Source: UBA1926 sp002337215 (GTDB lineage Bacteria > Planctomycetota > Phycisphaerae > Phycisphaerales > UBA1924). Taken from it: DNA of 64,000 nucleotides. Below are positions 45,552 to 54,612 of the stretch, in pieces. The translations under genes and the position numbers were made by a program. The stretch covers positions 1 to 64,000 of the forward strand of contig CAXBAF010000005.1 in the NCBI GenBank assembly GCA_963973795.1, given 5' to 3'. Every line of letters starts with the position of its first letter. Position 1 is the stretch's first letter. The notes under the pieces were generated by a model, which was given only the letters and a program-made list of their open reading frames with translations, ran no database searches and was not told where the DNA came from.

Positions 45552-46310
45552 TCAGTAGCCCAGCTTCGCGAGGGCCGGCCCGAAACGCTGATCGAGCGCC
45601 GCGTCGAGCCCCTGTTTGATCGCGTCGAGGCTCTGCCCGGTCTTGCCCTTGTTGAAGAAGAACCGTTTCTCCCGGGTGTCCTTCGCGGTTCCCGGGAAGA
45701 TCGTCTCTTTGCCGCGTTCGCGGATCTCGAGGGCGCGGAGCTGGTCAAAGGAGCTCTGCTTGACCGCCCGCTCGACGTCGGCATCGCTCGCTTCGAGCCC
45801 GACGAACTCGAGCACGCGTTTGAGCGTGGACTCGGCGTCGCCCTTGAGGTCTTCGTAGCGGATCGTGACGACCGGGAACGGTGCGTTGGTCGCCCAGGTC
45901 GCGGCGTGCTGGATCCACGAGCCGTACCCGAGCCTCGCCCAGAGCGGGTCGCCGCCGTGCGCGATGAACGCCTCGGCGTACTGGGCGTCGGTGAGGTTCT
46001 CGATCACGCCCTCCATGCGGCGGTAGTTGAGCGCGCTGAGCAGCACGTCGCGCGGGTGGCGGACGACGTGGACCGCGCGGGCCGTTTCGGCGAGACGAGG
46101 GTGGCGATCCGTGCGCGCGAAGTGGGTCTTGATGAAGAGTTGGTCGGGGTCGGCGGGCTCGAAGGGGACGCCGGGCTGGTGGATGTCGTGGACGAGTTTG
46201 GAGACGGCGAGGCTGGTGGGGGGCATGCCGCCGTGGATGATGTTGGCGAGCAGGAACCGCAGCCAGGTGTTGCCGCTCTTGGGATAGGACGCGAGCCATG
46301 TGATGGGCAT
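45552..46310 (-). CDS. PAPS-dependent sulfotransferase
   Basis: This 252-residue protein starts at MPITWLASYPKSGNTWLRF; longer starts run through the inverted-repeat block and are unlikely. YPKSGNTW (9-16) is the 5'-phosphosulfate-binding loop and RHPRDVLLSALNYRR (about 98-112) the 3'-phosphate-binding helix of cytosolic/Golgi-type sulfotransferases. The size fits the group. It would move sulfate from PAPS to a hydroxyl or amine, most likely on a sugar or small molecule. No PAPS-making genes are in this window. It sits between an exported protein and the inverted-repeat block after the OGT-like gene. Confidence 0.85.
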   Translation of the reverse strand: MPITWLASYPKSGNTWLRFLLANIIHGGMPPTSLAVSKLVHDIHQPGVPFEPADPDQLFIKTHFARTDRHPRLAETARAVHVVRHPRDVLLSALNYRRMEGVIENLTDAQYAEAFIAHGGDPLWARLGYGSWIQHAATWATNAPFPVVTIRYEDLKGDAESTLKRVLEFVGLEASDADVERAVKQSSFDQLRALEIRERGKETIFPGTAKDTREKRFFFNKGKTGQSLDAIKQGLDAALDQRFGPALAKLGY

Positions 46311-46360
46311 GGGTGATTGTTGGCGGGGCGAGTGATCGACGCCGAGTGGGAGATCAAACG

Positions 46361-46431
46361 GTGTGCCACGGTCGTGTCGGCCGGGTGTTTTTGGGATGGA
46401 CATCCGCACGGCCAGGATGGCCGTGGCACAC
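46361..46431. repeat. inverted repeat GTGTGCCACGG / CCGTGGCACAC
   Basis: GTGTGCCACGG at 46361-46371 and its exact complement at 46421-46431 enclose 49 bases. The arms lie between the sulfotransferase and the second OGT-like gene, on the sulfotransferase side of a second inverted-repeat pair. Confidence 0.85.
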
Positions 46432-46448
46432 AACAGATTTCGATGATC

Positions 46449-46534
46449 GGGTGCCATGGAGACACCGCGGAGCGGTTTCTCCATGCTGGGAACGGGCAGG
46501 ACATGGAGAAGGCTGCGCCGTCTCCATGGCACCC
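46449..46534. repeat. nested inverted repeats around GCCATGGAGAC
   Basis: GGGTGCCATGGAGAC (46449-46463) and its exact complement GTCTCCATGGCACCC (46520-46534) form a perfect 15-bp stem. Inside it, TTCTCCATG (46477-46485) and CATGGAGAA (46502-46510) form a second 9-bp stem. CATGGAGA therefore occurs in several copies in both directions in 86 bases. Confidence 0.85.
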
Positions 46535-46545
46535 AAGCCGAAGAA

Positions 46546-48372
46546 CTAGGAGTGTTGGTGGATCAATCCGTCGAGCATGCCGGCGAACCGGGCGGCGAAG
46601 GCGGGGGCGTCGCAGACGGGGGAGGCGGCGAAGCGCTCGCGGAGGTTCGTGCGAACGTCGCTCAGCGCGTCGGGATTGGACGCGAGTTCGACGGCTGTGG
46701 CGATGAACGCGTCGTCGTCGTGGGCGCACAGGTCGGGCAGCCCGGCGTTGGTGAGCAGGCTGAGACCGACGCGGGCGGCATGGGGCGCCGTGGCTCCATC
46801 GCCGATGCGGCTGAGGACGGGCACGCCCATCCAGAGCGATTCGCAGGTGGTTGTTGTGCCGTGGTAGGGGAACGTGTCGAGCGCGAGGTCGAGTCGGTGG
46901 TAGACGGCGAGGTGCTCGTCGCGGGTTTCGCTGCGGCCCATGAGGATGAGGCGGTCCGGGTCGACGCCGCGTGCGGCGAAGTCGGCGGTGGTCGATGTGC
47001 GCACGGCTTCGCTGTCGAGGGGCTGGGCCTTGAGCAGCAACCGCGAGCCCGGGATGGCGGTGAGCGTGCGCGCCCAGAGGTCGATGGTGGTCGGGCTGAG
47101 TTTCTTCAGGTCGTTGAAGGAGCCGAGCGTGAAGGGTTGGCCGTCGGTGCAGGGCGCTTGCTCGGCAGGAGCCGGGCCCGAGGCGGGGGGCTCGTAGCAG
47201 AGGAAGCATGGGTCGAGGCGGACAAGAGTCTCGGCCTCGCGTTCGGTTGGTGACGCGTTGTCGACGGGTTCCGGGTCGGTGTGTGAATCGACGACGCGGG
47301 CGTTGATGCGGGTCAGGCCTGTGGTGCCCGGGTAGCCGAGCCAGGTGAGCTGGAGGGGCGCGGGCGTGCGCGCGAAGGCACCCAGGCGGTTCCCCGCGAA
47401 ATGGCCGGTCAGGTCGAACGCGATGTCGATGTTGTCGTCCGCGAGCGTGCGCGCGAGGTCAGCGTCGGTGATGCCCGGGCAGTCGCGCCACTCGCCCGCT
47501 CGTGGGCGGAGCGACTCAGTGACGGCGTCGGCGTGGCGGCTGGTGAAGTAGGCGCACAGTGTGAACCGCTCGCGGTCCAGATGATCGAGCAGCGGGCCCA
47601 CGAAGTTGGCGACCGAGTGGGCGCGGAGGTCGGGGCTGATGAGGGCGATACGGAGGGGGCGGCGGTCTGCGTCGAGTTGCTTTGTAGGCGAAGCGGGCGT
47701 GTGGGCCTGGACGAGTGCGCCCCATCGACGGTGCGCACGATTCAGGTCGGCTCGGGTGGCGCGGTCGTCGTAGTTGAGGCAGTAGGCGAGGCGCTGCAGC
47801 ACCGCCGGCTGGGTCGGGAAGGCGCGGGCGAGCTCGGTCAGCAGGTCGACGCTCTCTCGTGCCCGGCCCGCGGTGAGGAGGGCGAGCGCGAGGTTCATGC
47901 CGGCGTGCGCACGGCTCGGGGTGTTGGCCTGGGCGGTGTCGAACGCGCGGGTGTGGAGTTCGAGGGCCTCGTCGTAGTCGCCCAGTGTGTCGAGCATCCC
48001 GGCGAGGGTGGAGAGGGCTTCGGTGTCGGCGGGGTTGAGGTTGACGGCTGTGCGCATGGACGCGAACGCGCGCTCGTGGTCGCCGGTGGATTCGAGGACC
48101 GAGCCCAGCGTCGTGTGGACGGCGGCGGCGTCGGGGGCGAGGGCGACGGCTTTCTCCGCGTGGAAGAGCGCGCGGTCGGTGTCGCCCCCGGCCTTGAGCA
48201 CGATCGCGCACAGCCGGTGGGCCTGGGGGTCGGCCGGTGCTGACTTGAGGACGGCGCGGATCGATTTGAGCGCACCGGCGTGGTCGCCTCTGGCGAAGAC
48301 CTGCATCGCCTGCTGGAGGGCCTTGAGGCTGCGGTCGGCCTTGGACGGGTTGCGAGGGGGGCGGGAGGCCAT
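46546..48372 (-). CDS. second TPR protein with O-GlcNAc transferase-like (GT41) domain
   Basis: This is a 608-residue protein. TPR units cover about residues 15-220 (AMQVFARGDHAGALKSIRAV, ALFHAEKAVALAPDAAAVHT). The GT41-like domain follows: LRIALISPDLRAHSVANFVG, AFDLTGHFAGNRL, WLGYPGTTGL, FTLGSFNDLKKLS and LDTFPYHGTTTTCESLWMGVPV. It shares the architecture of the protein at 43116 but is clearly divergent. It starts 6 bases after the dxr stop and is probably co-transcribed with it. The target proteins or sugars are unknown. Confidence 0.9.
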   Translation of the reverse strand: MASRPPRNPSKADRSLKALQQAMQVFARGDHAGALKSIRAVLKSAPADPQAHRLCAIVLKAGGDTDRALFHAEKAVALAPDAAAVHTTLGSVLESTGDHERAFASMRTAVNLNPADTEALSTLAGMLDTLGDYDEALELHTRAFDTAQANTPSRAHAGMNLALALLTAGRARESVDLLTELARAFPTQPAVLQRLAYCLNYDDRATRADLNRAHRRWGALVQAHTPASPTKQLDADRRPLRIALISPDLRAHSVANFVGPLLDHLDRERFTLCAYFTSRHADAVTESLRPRAGEWRDCPGITDADLARTLADDNIDIAFDLTGHFAGNRLGAFARTPAPLQLTWLGYPGTTGLTRINARVVDSHTDPEPVDNASPTEREAETLVRLDPCFLCYEPPASGPAPAEQAPCTDGQPFTLGSFNDLKKLSPTTIDLWARTLTAIPGSRLLLKAQPLDSEAVRTSTTADFAARGVDPDRLILMGRSETRDEHLAVYHRLDLALDTFPYHGTTTTCESLWMGVPVLSRIGDGATAPHAARVGLSLLTNAGLPDLCAHDDDAFIATAVELASNPDALSDVRTNLRERFAASPVCDAPAFAARFAGMLDGLIHQHS

Positions 48373-48378
48373 GACGGA

Positions 48379-49611
48379 TCAGACCTCCGCGTGCGCACGG
48401 ATCGCGTCCTCGACGGCGGCGCGGGCTCGGGCGTCGGCGTCGAGGGCGGTCGGGATGTCGGTGAGCGGCTCGGCGGTGATCGTGTCGAGTGTGCGCTCGA
48501 CGAGGCGGGTGATCGAGCCGAACGGGATGCGGCGATCGAGGAAGGCGGCGACCGCGGCCTCGTTGGCGGCGTTGAAGATCGCGCCGGCGGTGGTGTTCGG
48601 CGCGTCGATGACGCGGCGGGCGAGCCGGACGGCGGGGAAGCGGACGGGATCGACGGTCTGGAAGTCGAGCCGGGTCAGCGTGTCGGGGTCGAGTGTCGCG
48701 GCGTCCGGGGCATCGATCGTGTGGGGGTGGGCGAGCGCACAGTGGATGGGATGGCTCATGTCGGTCGCCGAGAGATGGGCGATGATCGCGCCGTCGTTGA
48801 GTTGGGCGAGGGCGTGGACGACGGATTGGCGTTGGATGAGGACGCCGAGTCGGTCGTTGTCGAGGCCGAACAGGTGGTGGGCCTCGATGAGTTCGAGACC
48901 CTTGTTGAGCATGGTGGCGCTGTCGATGGTGACCTTGGCGCCCATGTTCCAGGTCGGGTGGTCGAGGGCCTGCTCGGGTGTGGCGTGCTCGACCTCCTGA
49001 AGGGTTCTGTCGCGGAAGGCGCCGCCTGAGGCGGTGATGATCACGCGGCGGACGGTGGGGGGGGTGATGAGCGGCGGGGCGCGGTCCGGGTCGAGCGAGG
49101 ATCTGAGCGTGTGCCAGACGGCGGCGTGCTCGGAATCGACGGGGAGGAGGCGAGCGCCGGTGCGTTCGGCGGCGGCGATCACGAGCGAGCCGGCGACGAC
49201 GAGCGTCTCCTTGTTGGCAAGCGCGACATCGGTTCCCGCTTCGATCGCGGCGAGGGTCGCGGGGAGGCCCGCGGCGCCGACCATCGCCGCGACGACGAGA
49301 TCGGCTTCTGTCGCGCGAACGAGTTCGAGCGCGGCGTCCGGGCCTCGGATCGGGTGGTGATCGGACGACCCGTTGAACGCGGCGTTCTCATCGGCGAGCG
49401 CGAGGCGGGCGCCGGGGTGGGCGCGGGATTGCTCGGCGAGCAGGTCGGCGTTGCGGCCGGCGGCGAGGCCCACGACCTCGTATCGGATCGGCGCATGGCC
49501 CTGATCCGCGAGGGCGTTGAGATGGGCGATGACGCCGAGCGTCTGCGTGCCGATGGACCCGGTCGAGCCGAGGATGACGACGCGGCGGAGTTGGGTGTCG
49601 GGATTCGTCAT
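48379..49611 (-). CDS. dxr: 1-deoxy-D-xylulose 5-phosphate reductoisomerase
   Basis: Dxr makes MEP from DXP, the second step of the non-mevalonate isoprenoid pathway. The 410-residue protein shows GSTGSIGTQTL (15-25, NADPH), VALANKETLV, LLPVDSEHAA (metal-binding acidic residues), ASGGAFRDR, HPTWNMGAKVTIDSATM and NKGLELIEAHHLFG. The ATG at 49611 follows GAGGGAG; longer in-frame extensions run into the upstream rng gene and are not used. It is followed by the OGT-like gene 6 bases on. Isoprenoids are the carriers for the polysaccharide genes elsewhere in the window. Confidence 0.95.
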   Translation of the reverse strand: MTNPDTQLRRVVILGSTGSIGTQTLGVIAHLNALADQGHAPIRYEVVGLAAGRNADLLAEQSRAHPGARLALADENAAFNGSSDHHPIRGPDAALELVRATEADLVVAAMVGAAGLPATLAAIEAGTDVALANKETLVVAGSLVIAAAERTGARLLPVDSEHAAVWHTLRSSLDPDRAPPLITPPTVRRVIITASGGAFRDRTLQEVEHATPEQALDHPTWNMGAKVTIDSATMLNKGLELIEAHHLFGLDNDRLGVLIQRQSVVHALAQLNDGAIIAHLSATDMSHPIHCALAHPHTIDAPDAATLDPDTLTRLDFQTVDPVRFPAVRLARRVIDAPNTTAGAIFNAANEAAVAAFLDRRIPFGSITRLVERTLDTITAEPLTDIPTALDADARARAAVEDAIRAHAEV

Positions 49612-49657
49612 CGGGGTCCGCTCCCTCGCGGTCGCGGCTCGCTCGGGAGAAATCGGA

Positions 49658-52513
49658 TCAGTCGCGTTCGATGTTGCCCTTTTCGCTGGCCGACAGCGTG
49701 CGTCGTCCGGAGCCGTAGAGGGCGCGGCGCTTGCGCTTGGGCTTCGCGTCGCCCGCGGCGTTGTCGTCGCCACCCGATTCGGGCTTCGGCTTGGGCGCGC
49801 TCTTCGATTCCGAAGACTCGGCCCGTGTCTCGGGCTGCTTGTCGGAGGACGCGTCGTTGCTGCCGTTCTCGGCGCTGTCGTCGCCTGAGCGGCGGCGGCG
49901 GCGTCGGCGGCGGCGCTTCTTCTTGCCCCCGCCTTCGGCGTTCTCGGTGTCGTCGCCCTCGCGGTTGTTGTCCTCTTCGGATTCGTTTGTGCTCTCGCCC
50001 GAGGTGTCGCGTGTGTTCTCGCCCGAGTTGTCTGACGCGTCGGCGTCGGACTTTCCTCGGCGTCGGCGGCGGGAGCGTTTGGGCGACGAGCCCTCTTCGC
50101 TTGTCTTGTCTTCGGGCTTGCTGTCGGACTGGTCGTCCGGGTCCCCTTCGCCGGACTGGTTTTCAGTCTGGTTGTCGGACTGGTTGTCCGTTTGGTCGCC
50201 GTCCTCACCCGATTTGCGTCCCCGGCGGCGGCGGCGGCGCTTGCGCTTCTTCTTCCCGGATTCGTCGTCGTCCGAGTCGCCGCCCGATCGGTTGCCGGAT
50301 CGGTCGTTGGCTTCCGGGGGGAGATCGAGTTCGGCGATCTTCTCCGCCTCGGCCTCCTCGTGAGCGGTGATCTCTTCGTCGAGTTCGCTCTTGAGCTCGG
50401 CGGCTTCCTGCTCGAGATCGACGGCCCAGTCGTCGCCGCTGGCTTTGAGGCTCTTGGCGAGTTCGGTGTTGGCCCATTCGAGCACGCGGGGCTTGTTGCC
50501 ACGCTGGGGCAGGCGTTCGATGTCGATGTCGGCGCCGTTGTGGTCGTAGGCGTACATCACGACCCGGCCCGCGGCGAGGGTCTCCTTGACGTGGACGTCG
50601 ATCCGCTTTCCGCTGACGCGTTCGATCCGACCCAGCGTGCCCCGGCGGGTGCTGAGCAGGGCGCCCGCGACGACGGAGCTGACGACGAGCTCGACGCGCT
50701 GGACGCGGTCGTGTTCGAGCAGCGCGGTGAGGTTGCGGAGGGCCGACGCGGCGATGGAGTCGGGGCGTTGGATGAGCCCCCGACCTGTGCAGCGCGGGCA
50801 GGTGTGGAAGTGGGCCTGCTCGTAGGAGCCCCGCATGCGCTGGCGGGTCATCTCGAGGATGCCGAAGGCGGAGATCGGGAGGGTGGTCGAGCGGGCGCGG
50901 TCGCGCTTGAGGCGGTCCTTGAAGCGGTTCTCGATGTCCTTGCGGTTGGACGCGTGGCGCATGTCGATGAGGTCGCAGATGACCAGGCCGCCCAGGTCTC
51001 TCAAGCGGAGCTGGCGGCAGATCTCGTCGACGGCTTCGACGTTGGTGTTGTAGGCGTTGGACTCGGCGTCGCGGGCGCCGCGTGAGCGTCCCGAGTTGAC
51101 GTCGATCGCGACGAGGGCCTCGGTCTGCTCCATGACGAGGGCGCCGCCTGAGGGGAGGGGGACCTCGGTGGCGTGCATGAGCTCGAGCTGGGGCTCGATG
51201 CCGAAGGCGTGGAAGACGGGGCGCTTCTCGTCGTAGTGGCAGAGCTTGGTGGTCGCCCGGGGCGCGACGATCTTCATGAACCCCGCGGCGCGGGCGAGGG
51301 CGGCCTTGTTGTCGATGACGATCCGCTGGACCTGGTTGGTCACGCGGTCGCGGAGCGTGCGGAGGAGCAGGTCGGCCTCGGAGTAGAGCAGCGTGGGGCC
51401 CCGGGCCTTCTTCTGCTTGCGCTCCATGTCCTTCCAGAGGCGTTGGAGATAGGCGAGGTCGCGTTTGAGATCGGTCTTGGTGCGTTCGAGGCCCGCGGTG
51501 CGGAGGATGAAGCCGAACCCGCTGGGCAGATCGAGCTGGTCGAGGATCTTGCGCATCTTGCGGCGGAGGTCGTCGTCTTCGACCTTGCGGCTCACGCCCA
51601 CCTTGTCCATGTCGGGCATCATCACGAGGAACCGCCCCGGGATGGAGAGGTAACTCGTGAGGGTCGGGCCCTTGGTGCCCACGCCCTCTTTGAGGACCTG
51701 GACGGTGATCTCCTGGCCCTTTCGCAGGGCCTTTTCGATGGGCGGGCGCTGGCGGCGGGGGGTCTTGCGGCCCACCTTCTCGGTCTCGTCTTCGTCGGCG
51801 CCCGGGAAGTAGCGGGGGTGGAGGTCGGAGAGGTGGAGGAAGCCGGCCTCGTCGGTGCCGAAATCGACGAACGCGGCCTGGATGTTGCGCTCGATGTTGA
51901 CGACCTTGCCGCGGTAGATGTTGCCGACGCGGCTGACGTTCTCGGTGGGCTCGGCGTCGAACTCCTCGAGCTTGCCGTCCTCGATGATCGCGATCCGGCA
52001 TTCCTCGCCGGGCGTGTAGTTGATGATCATCTCCGACGGGGCCTCAACCACGGGGGCGCGGTCGGGGGCGTCGTCATCGGGCTCGATGACGCGCTCTTCG
52101 GGCGATTCGGCTTCGGCCTCGGGGCCGGCGTTCGCTTCGGAGTCGGAGTCGTCCGCGTCGTCGTTCGCCTCGGCGTCGGCCTTCTTGGCGGGCGCCTTCT
52201 TGCGGCGGGACGGCTTTTTCTTGGCCTCGGATTTGGTGTCGGGCTTGATGTCGGGCTTCGGCGCCGCCTCGTCGTCGGCGGGCTCGTCGTCTCCCGCGGA
52301 CTCGGCCTCGGGCGCGTCGGCCTTGATGGCGGTCTTCTTGCGGACCCGTTTTTTGGCGGGCTTCTTGGCGGTCGCCTTGGCGGGCTTCTTCTTCGACGCC
52401 GGCTTTGCGGCAGCCTGGGCGGCGGGCTTGGGCTCCGCGGCCTGGGCCGAGTCGGCGCTGGCAACGGTTGTGGTGTCTGTGGTTGCTTCGGCGGTTGTCG
52501 TGTCGTCTGCCAT
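49658..52513 (-). CDS. rng: ribonuclease E/G family protein with long charged tails
   Basis: This endoribonuclease of 951 residues is much longer than RNase G (about 490) because of tails on both ends. The core has an S1 domain (RGKVVNIERNIQAAFVDFG, 201-219). The catalytic acidic residues are in LVAIDVNSGRSRG (D471) and LVICDLIDMR (D514 and D517), and the Zn-link is CPRC at 572-575. The first 130 residues are Lys/Ala/Pro-rich, like histone H1 (KKPAKATAKKPAKKRVRKK), then Asp/Glu-rich. The C-terminal 200 residues alternate acidic Asn/Ser/Asp stretches with three blocks of 5-9 arginines. Such tails usually bind RNA or partners. Gene symbol rne would be equally justified. Confidence 0.9.
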   Translation of the reverse strand: MADDTTTAEATTDTTTVASADSAQAAEPKPAAQAAAKPASKKKPAKATAKKPAKKRVRKKTAIKADAPEAESAGDDEPADDEAAPKPDIKPDTKSEAKKKPSRRKKAPAKKADAEANDDADDSDSEANAGPEAEAESPEERVIEPDDDAPDRAPVVEAPSEMIINYTPGEECRIAIIEDGKLEEFDAEPTENVSRVGNIYRGKVVNIERNIQAAFVDFGTDEAGFLHLSDLHPRYFPGADEDETEKVGRKTPRRQRPPIEKALRKGQEITVQVLKEGVGTKGPTLTSYLSIPGRFLVMMPDMDKVGVSRKVEDDDLRRKMRKILDQLDLPSGFGFILRTAGLERTKTDLKRDLAYLQRLWKDMERKQKKARGPTLLYSEADLLLRTLRDRVTNQVQRIVIDNKAALARAAGFMKIVAPRATTKLCHYDEKRPVFHAFGIEPQLELMHATEVPLPSGGALVMEQTEALVAIDVNSGRSRGARDAESNAYNTNVEAVDEICRQLRLRDLGGLVICDLIDMRHASNRKDIENRFKDRLKRDRARSTTLPISAFGILEMTRQRMRGSYEQAHFHTCPRCTGRGLIQRPDSIAASALRNLTALLEHDRVQRVELVVSSVVAGALLSTRRGTLGRIERVSGKRIDVHVKETLAAGRVVMYAYDHNGADIDIERLPQRGNKPRVLEWANTELAKSLKASGDDWAVDLEQEAAELKSELDEEITAHEEAEAEKIAELDLPPEANDRSGNRSGGDSDDDESGKKKRKRRRRRRGRKSGEDGDQTDNQSDNQTENQSGEGDPDDQSDSKPEDKTSEEGSSPKRSRRRRRGKSDADASDNSGENTRDTSGESTNESEEDNNREGDDTENAEGGGKKKRRRRRRRRRSGDDSAENGSNDASSDKQPETRAESSESKSAPKPKPESGGDDNAAGDAKPKRKRRALYGSGRRTLSASEKGNIERD

Positions 52514-52848
52514 TGGGTGCTCGCGGGGGATGCCGCGGACCGTGGCCGATTCACCGGGTTGTCTGGCGCCTCGATGGGCCGAGCGTGTTGATGGGCATGG
52601 TGACGGGTGTTGTGCTCGCCTGGTTCATGCTCTGCTCGGACGGGACGCGTGCTGGTCGGCCTTGGGCGGGGGAGTGATCCCCGCTCGGCCCCGCCCACGG
52701 TCGCTGTTCCGGCGTCGGGCGGGTTGCCCTCGGGGGAAGCGGTCGCGTGGCGGCGGTGGTCGGTCGGTTCGCGCCGGCGGCGGGGTCTGGCCCGCGGCCG
52801 GGGTTGTGTTTCCCGGGTGTGCCGTTCCCATGTGAGGAACGCGGCACG
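52514..52848. other. intergenic region upstream of rng
   Basis: No gene, RNA or clear terminator is seen in these 335 bases. The rng promoter is probably here, and the ptsI-like gene ends just inside the far edge. The leader before rng, like that before the ptsI-like gene, contains CGAGCAC shortly ahead of the ATG instead of a good ribosome site. Confidence 0.5.
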
Positions 52849-54612
52849 CTAGCGATCATCGGTAAAACCTCTGAACGCGTCCGGGACGAGTGTTCTGACC
52901 TGATCGCGGAGGTAGGCCGCGACTTCGGTTTCCGAATCGAGCGAAATCGCCTTCTTGGCGATTTTCTCGCATTGCTTGATGCTGACAGCCCGGACCACCT
53001 GTTTGAGGGCGGGGATGCCCGAGGCTGTCAAGGAGAGGGTACGCAACCCGAGCCCGAGGAGCAATACGGCATAGATCGGCTCTCCGGCCGATTCGCCGCA
53101 GCATGAAACGGGGATTTCACGCCGCTTCCCGGCTCTCGCGATATCGCGGATGAGCTTGATGACCGCGGGGTGGGTGGGCATGTAGAGCGACGCGACCTGC
53201 TCGTTCGTGCGGTCCACCGCGAGGGTGTACTGCACGAGGTCGTTGGTCCCGATGGAGAAGAAATCGGCCTCCTGGGCGAATGCATCGGCCATAATCGCCG
53301 CGGAGGGGACCTCGACCATCATCCCGACGGGGAGCTTGCGGTCGTGCGGGATGCCCAGTTCGTCGAGGTCCTCGGCCGCGTCGTTGAGCAGGTGGCGGGC
53401 CTGCCGGAACTCGTGGAGGGTGGTGATGAGGGGGAACATGACCTTGATCGGCCCGTGGGCGCTGGCGCGCAGGAGCGCGCGCAGCTGGGTCTTGAACATG
53501 GGCATGTTCTGCAGGCAATACCGGATCGAGCGGAGGCCCAGAAACGGGTTTCGTTCGGGAAATTCGGCCCGCTGCTGGGTGTATTTGTCAGCGCCGAGGT
53601 CGACGGTGCGGATGGTCAGGGGCTTGCCGCCGAGGGCGTCGATGCACTGCTTGTAGACGCGGTAGTGGTCCTCCTCGGTGGGCTCGCGGTCGCCGGTGAG
53701 GTAGAGGAACTCGGTGCGGTAGAGGCCGACGCCCACGCCGCCCAGTCCGAGGACGGCCTCGGCTTCTTCGGGAAACTCGATGTTGCCGAGCAGTTCGATC
53801 TCGACCCCGTCGCTGGTGACGGCGGGGAGGTCGGCGGTCTCGCGGAGCGTGAGGGCGAACGACTCGCGCTGGGTGATGCGGGCGCGGTACTCCTCGATGA
53901 TGTCGTCGTCGGGATCGAGGACGATGCGGCCCCGGTCGCCGTCGACGATGATCTGCTCGCCGTCGGTGGCGAGGAAGGTCAGGCGTCGGCACCCGACGAC
54001 GGCGGGGAGCCCCAGGGCGCGGGCGACGATGGCGGTGTGGCTCGTCGGGCCGCCCAGGTCGGTCGCCATGGCGAGGACCTTGGAGCGCTCGAACCCTGCG
54101 GTCTGGGAGGGGGTGAGATCGCGAGCGGCGACGATACCGGGCTCGGTGAACCGGGCGGTCGCCTGGCCGATCCCGCCCATGAGCTGGCCGAGCAGGCGGT
54201 CGGCGAGGTCCTGGAGATCGTTGACCTTGGTGCGGAAGGCGGCGTCCTCGCGGGAGGCGAACTTCTCGGTCCACTGACGGAAGACGCGGGCGACGGCGTA
54301 CTCGGCGGCGACCGATTCATCGGCGATCATCGCCCTGATCGGTTCGACGAGGGCCTTGTCCGACAGCGCCCCGATGTGGAACAGGAAGATCTTGGCGGTC
54401 TCCTCGCCCATTTCTTCGACGGCGGTTTTGTGCACCGCCATGAGCTGGGCGATCGACGCGTCGCGCGCGGTGTCGAACCGCGCGACCTCGGCCTCGACCT
54501 CCCCCGGCTCGATGACCCGCTTGGGGATGCGGCGTCCCTTGGCGTCGTCGAGCACGCGGACGCGTCCGATGACGATGCCTGGGGAAACCGGGATGCCCTT
54601 GAGGATCTTCAT
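52849..54612 (-). CDS. ptsI: PTS enzyme I-like phosphoenolpyruvate phosphotransferase
   Basis: This 587-residue protein has the full enzyme I layout. The N-terminal domain binds HPr, the phospho-His loop is DLGGPTSHTAIVARALG (H192), and the PEP-binding TIM-barrel domain contains LYRTEFLYL, FFSIGTNDLVQYTLAVDR and VSCCGESAG with the active Cys. It starts at MKILKGIPVSPGI; longer in-frame extension has no ribosome site. No HPr or EII gene is in the window. In many bacteria without sugar PTS, a lone EI and HPr act in regulation, but whether that applies here is unknown. Confidence 0.9.
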   Translation of the reverse strand: MKILKGIPVSPGIVIGRVRVLDDAKGRRIPKRVIEPGEVEAEVARFDTARDASIAQLMAVHKTAVEEMGEETAKIFLFHIGALSDKALVEPIRAMIADESVAAEYAVARVFRQWTEKFASREDAAFRTKVNDLQDLADRLLGQLMGGIGQATARFTEPGIVAARDLTPSQTAGFERSKVLAMATDLGGPTSHTAIVARALGLPAVVGCRRLTFLATDGEQIIVDGDRGRIVLDPDDDIIEEYRARITQRESFALTLRETADLPAVTSDGVEIELLGNIEFPEEAEAVLGLGGVGVGLYRTEFLYLTGDREPTEEDHYRVYKQCIDALGGKPLTIRTVDLGADKYTQQRAEFPERNPFLGLRSIRYCLQNMPMFKTQLRALLRASAHGPIKVMFPLITTLHEFRQARHLLNDAAEDLDELGIPHDRKLPVGMMVEVPSAAIMADAFAQEADFFSIGTNDLVQYTLAVDRTNEQVASLYMPTHPAVIKLIRDIARAGKRREIPVSCCGESAGEPIYAVLLLGLGLRTLSLTASGIPALKQVVRAVSIKQCEKIAKKAISLDSETEVAAYLRDQVRTLVPDAFRGFTDDR

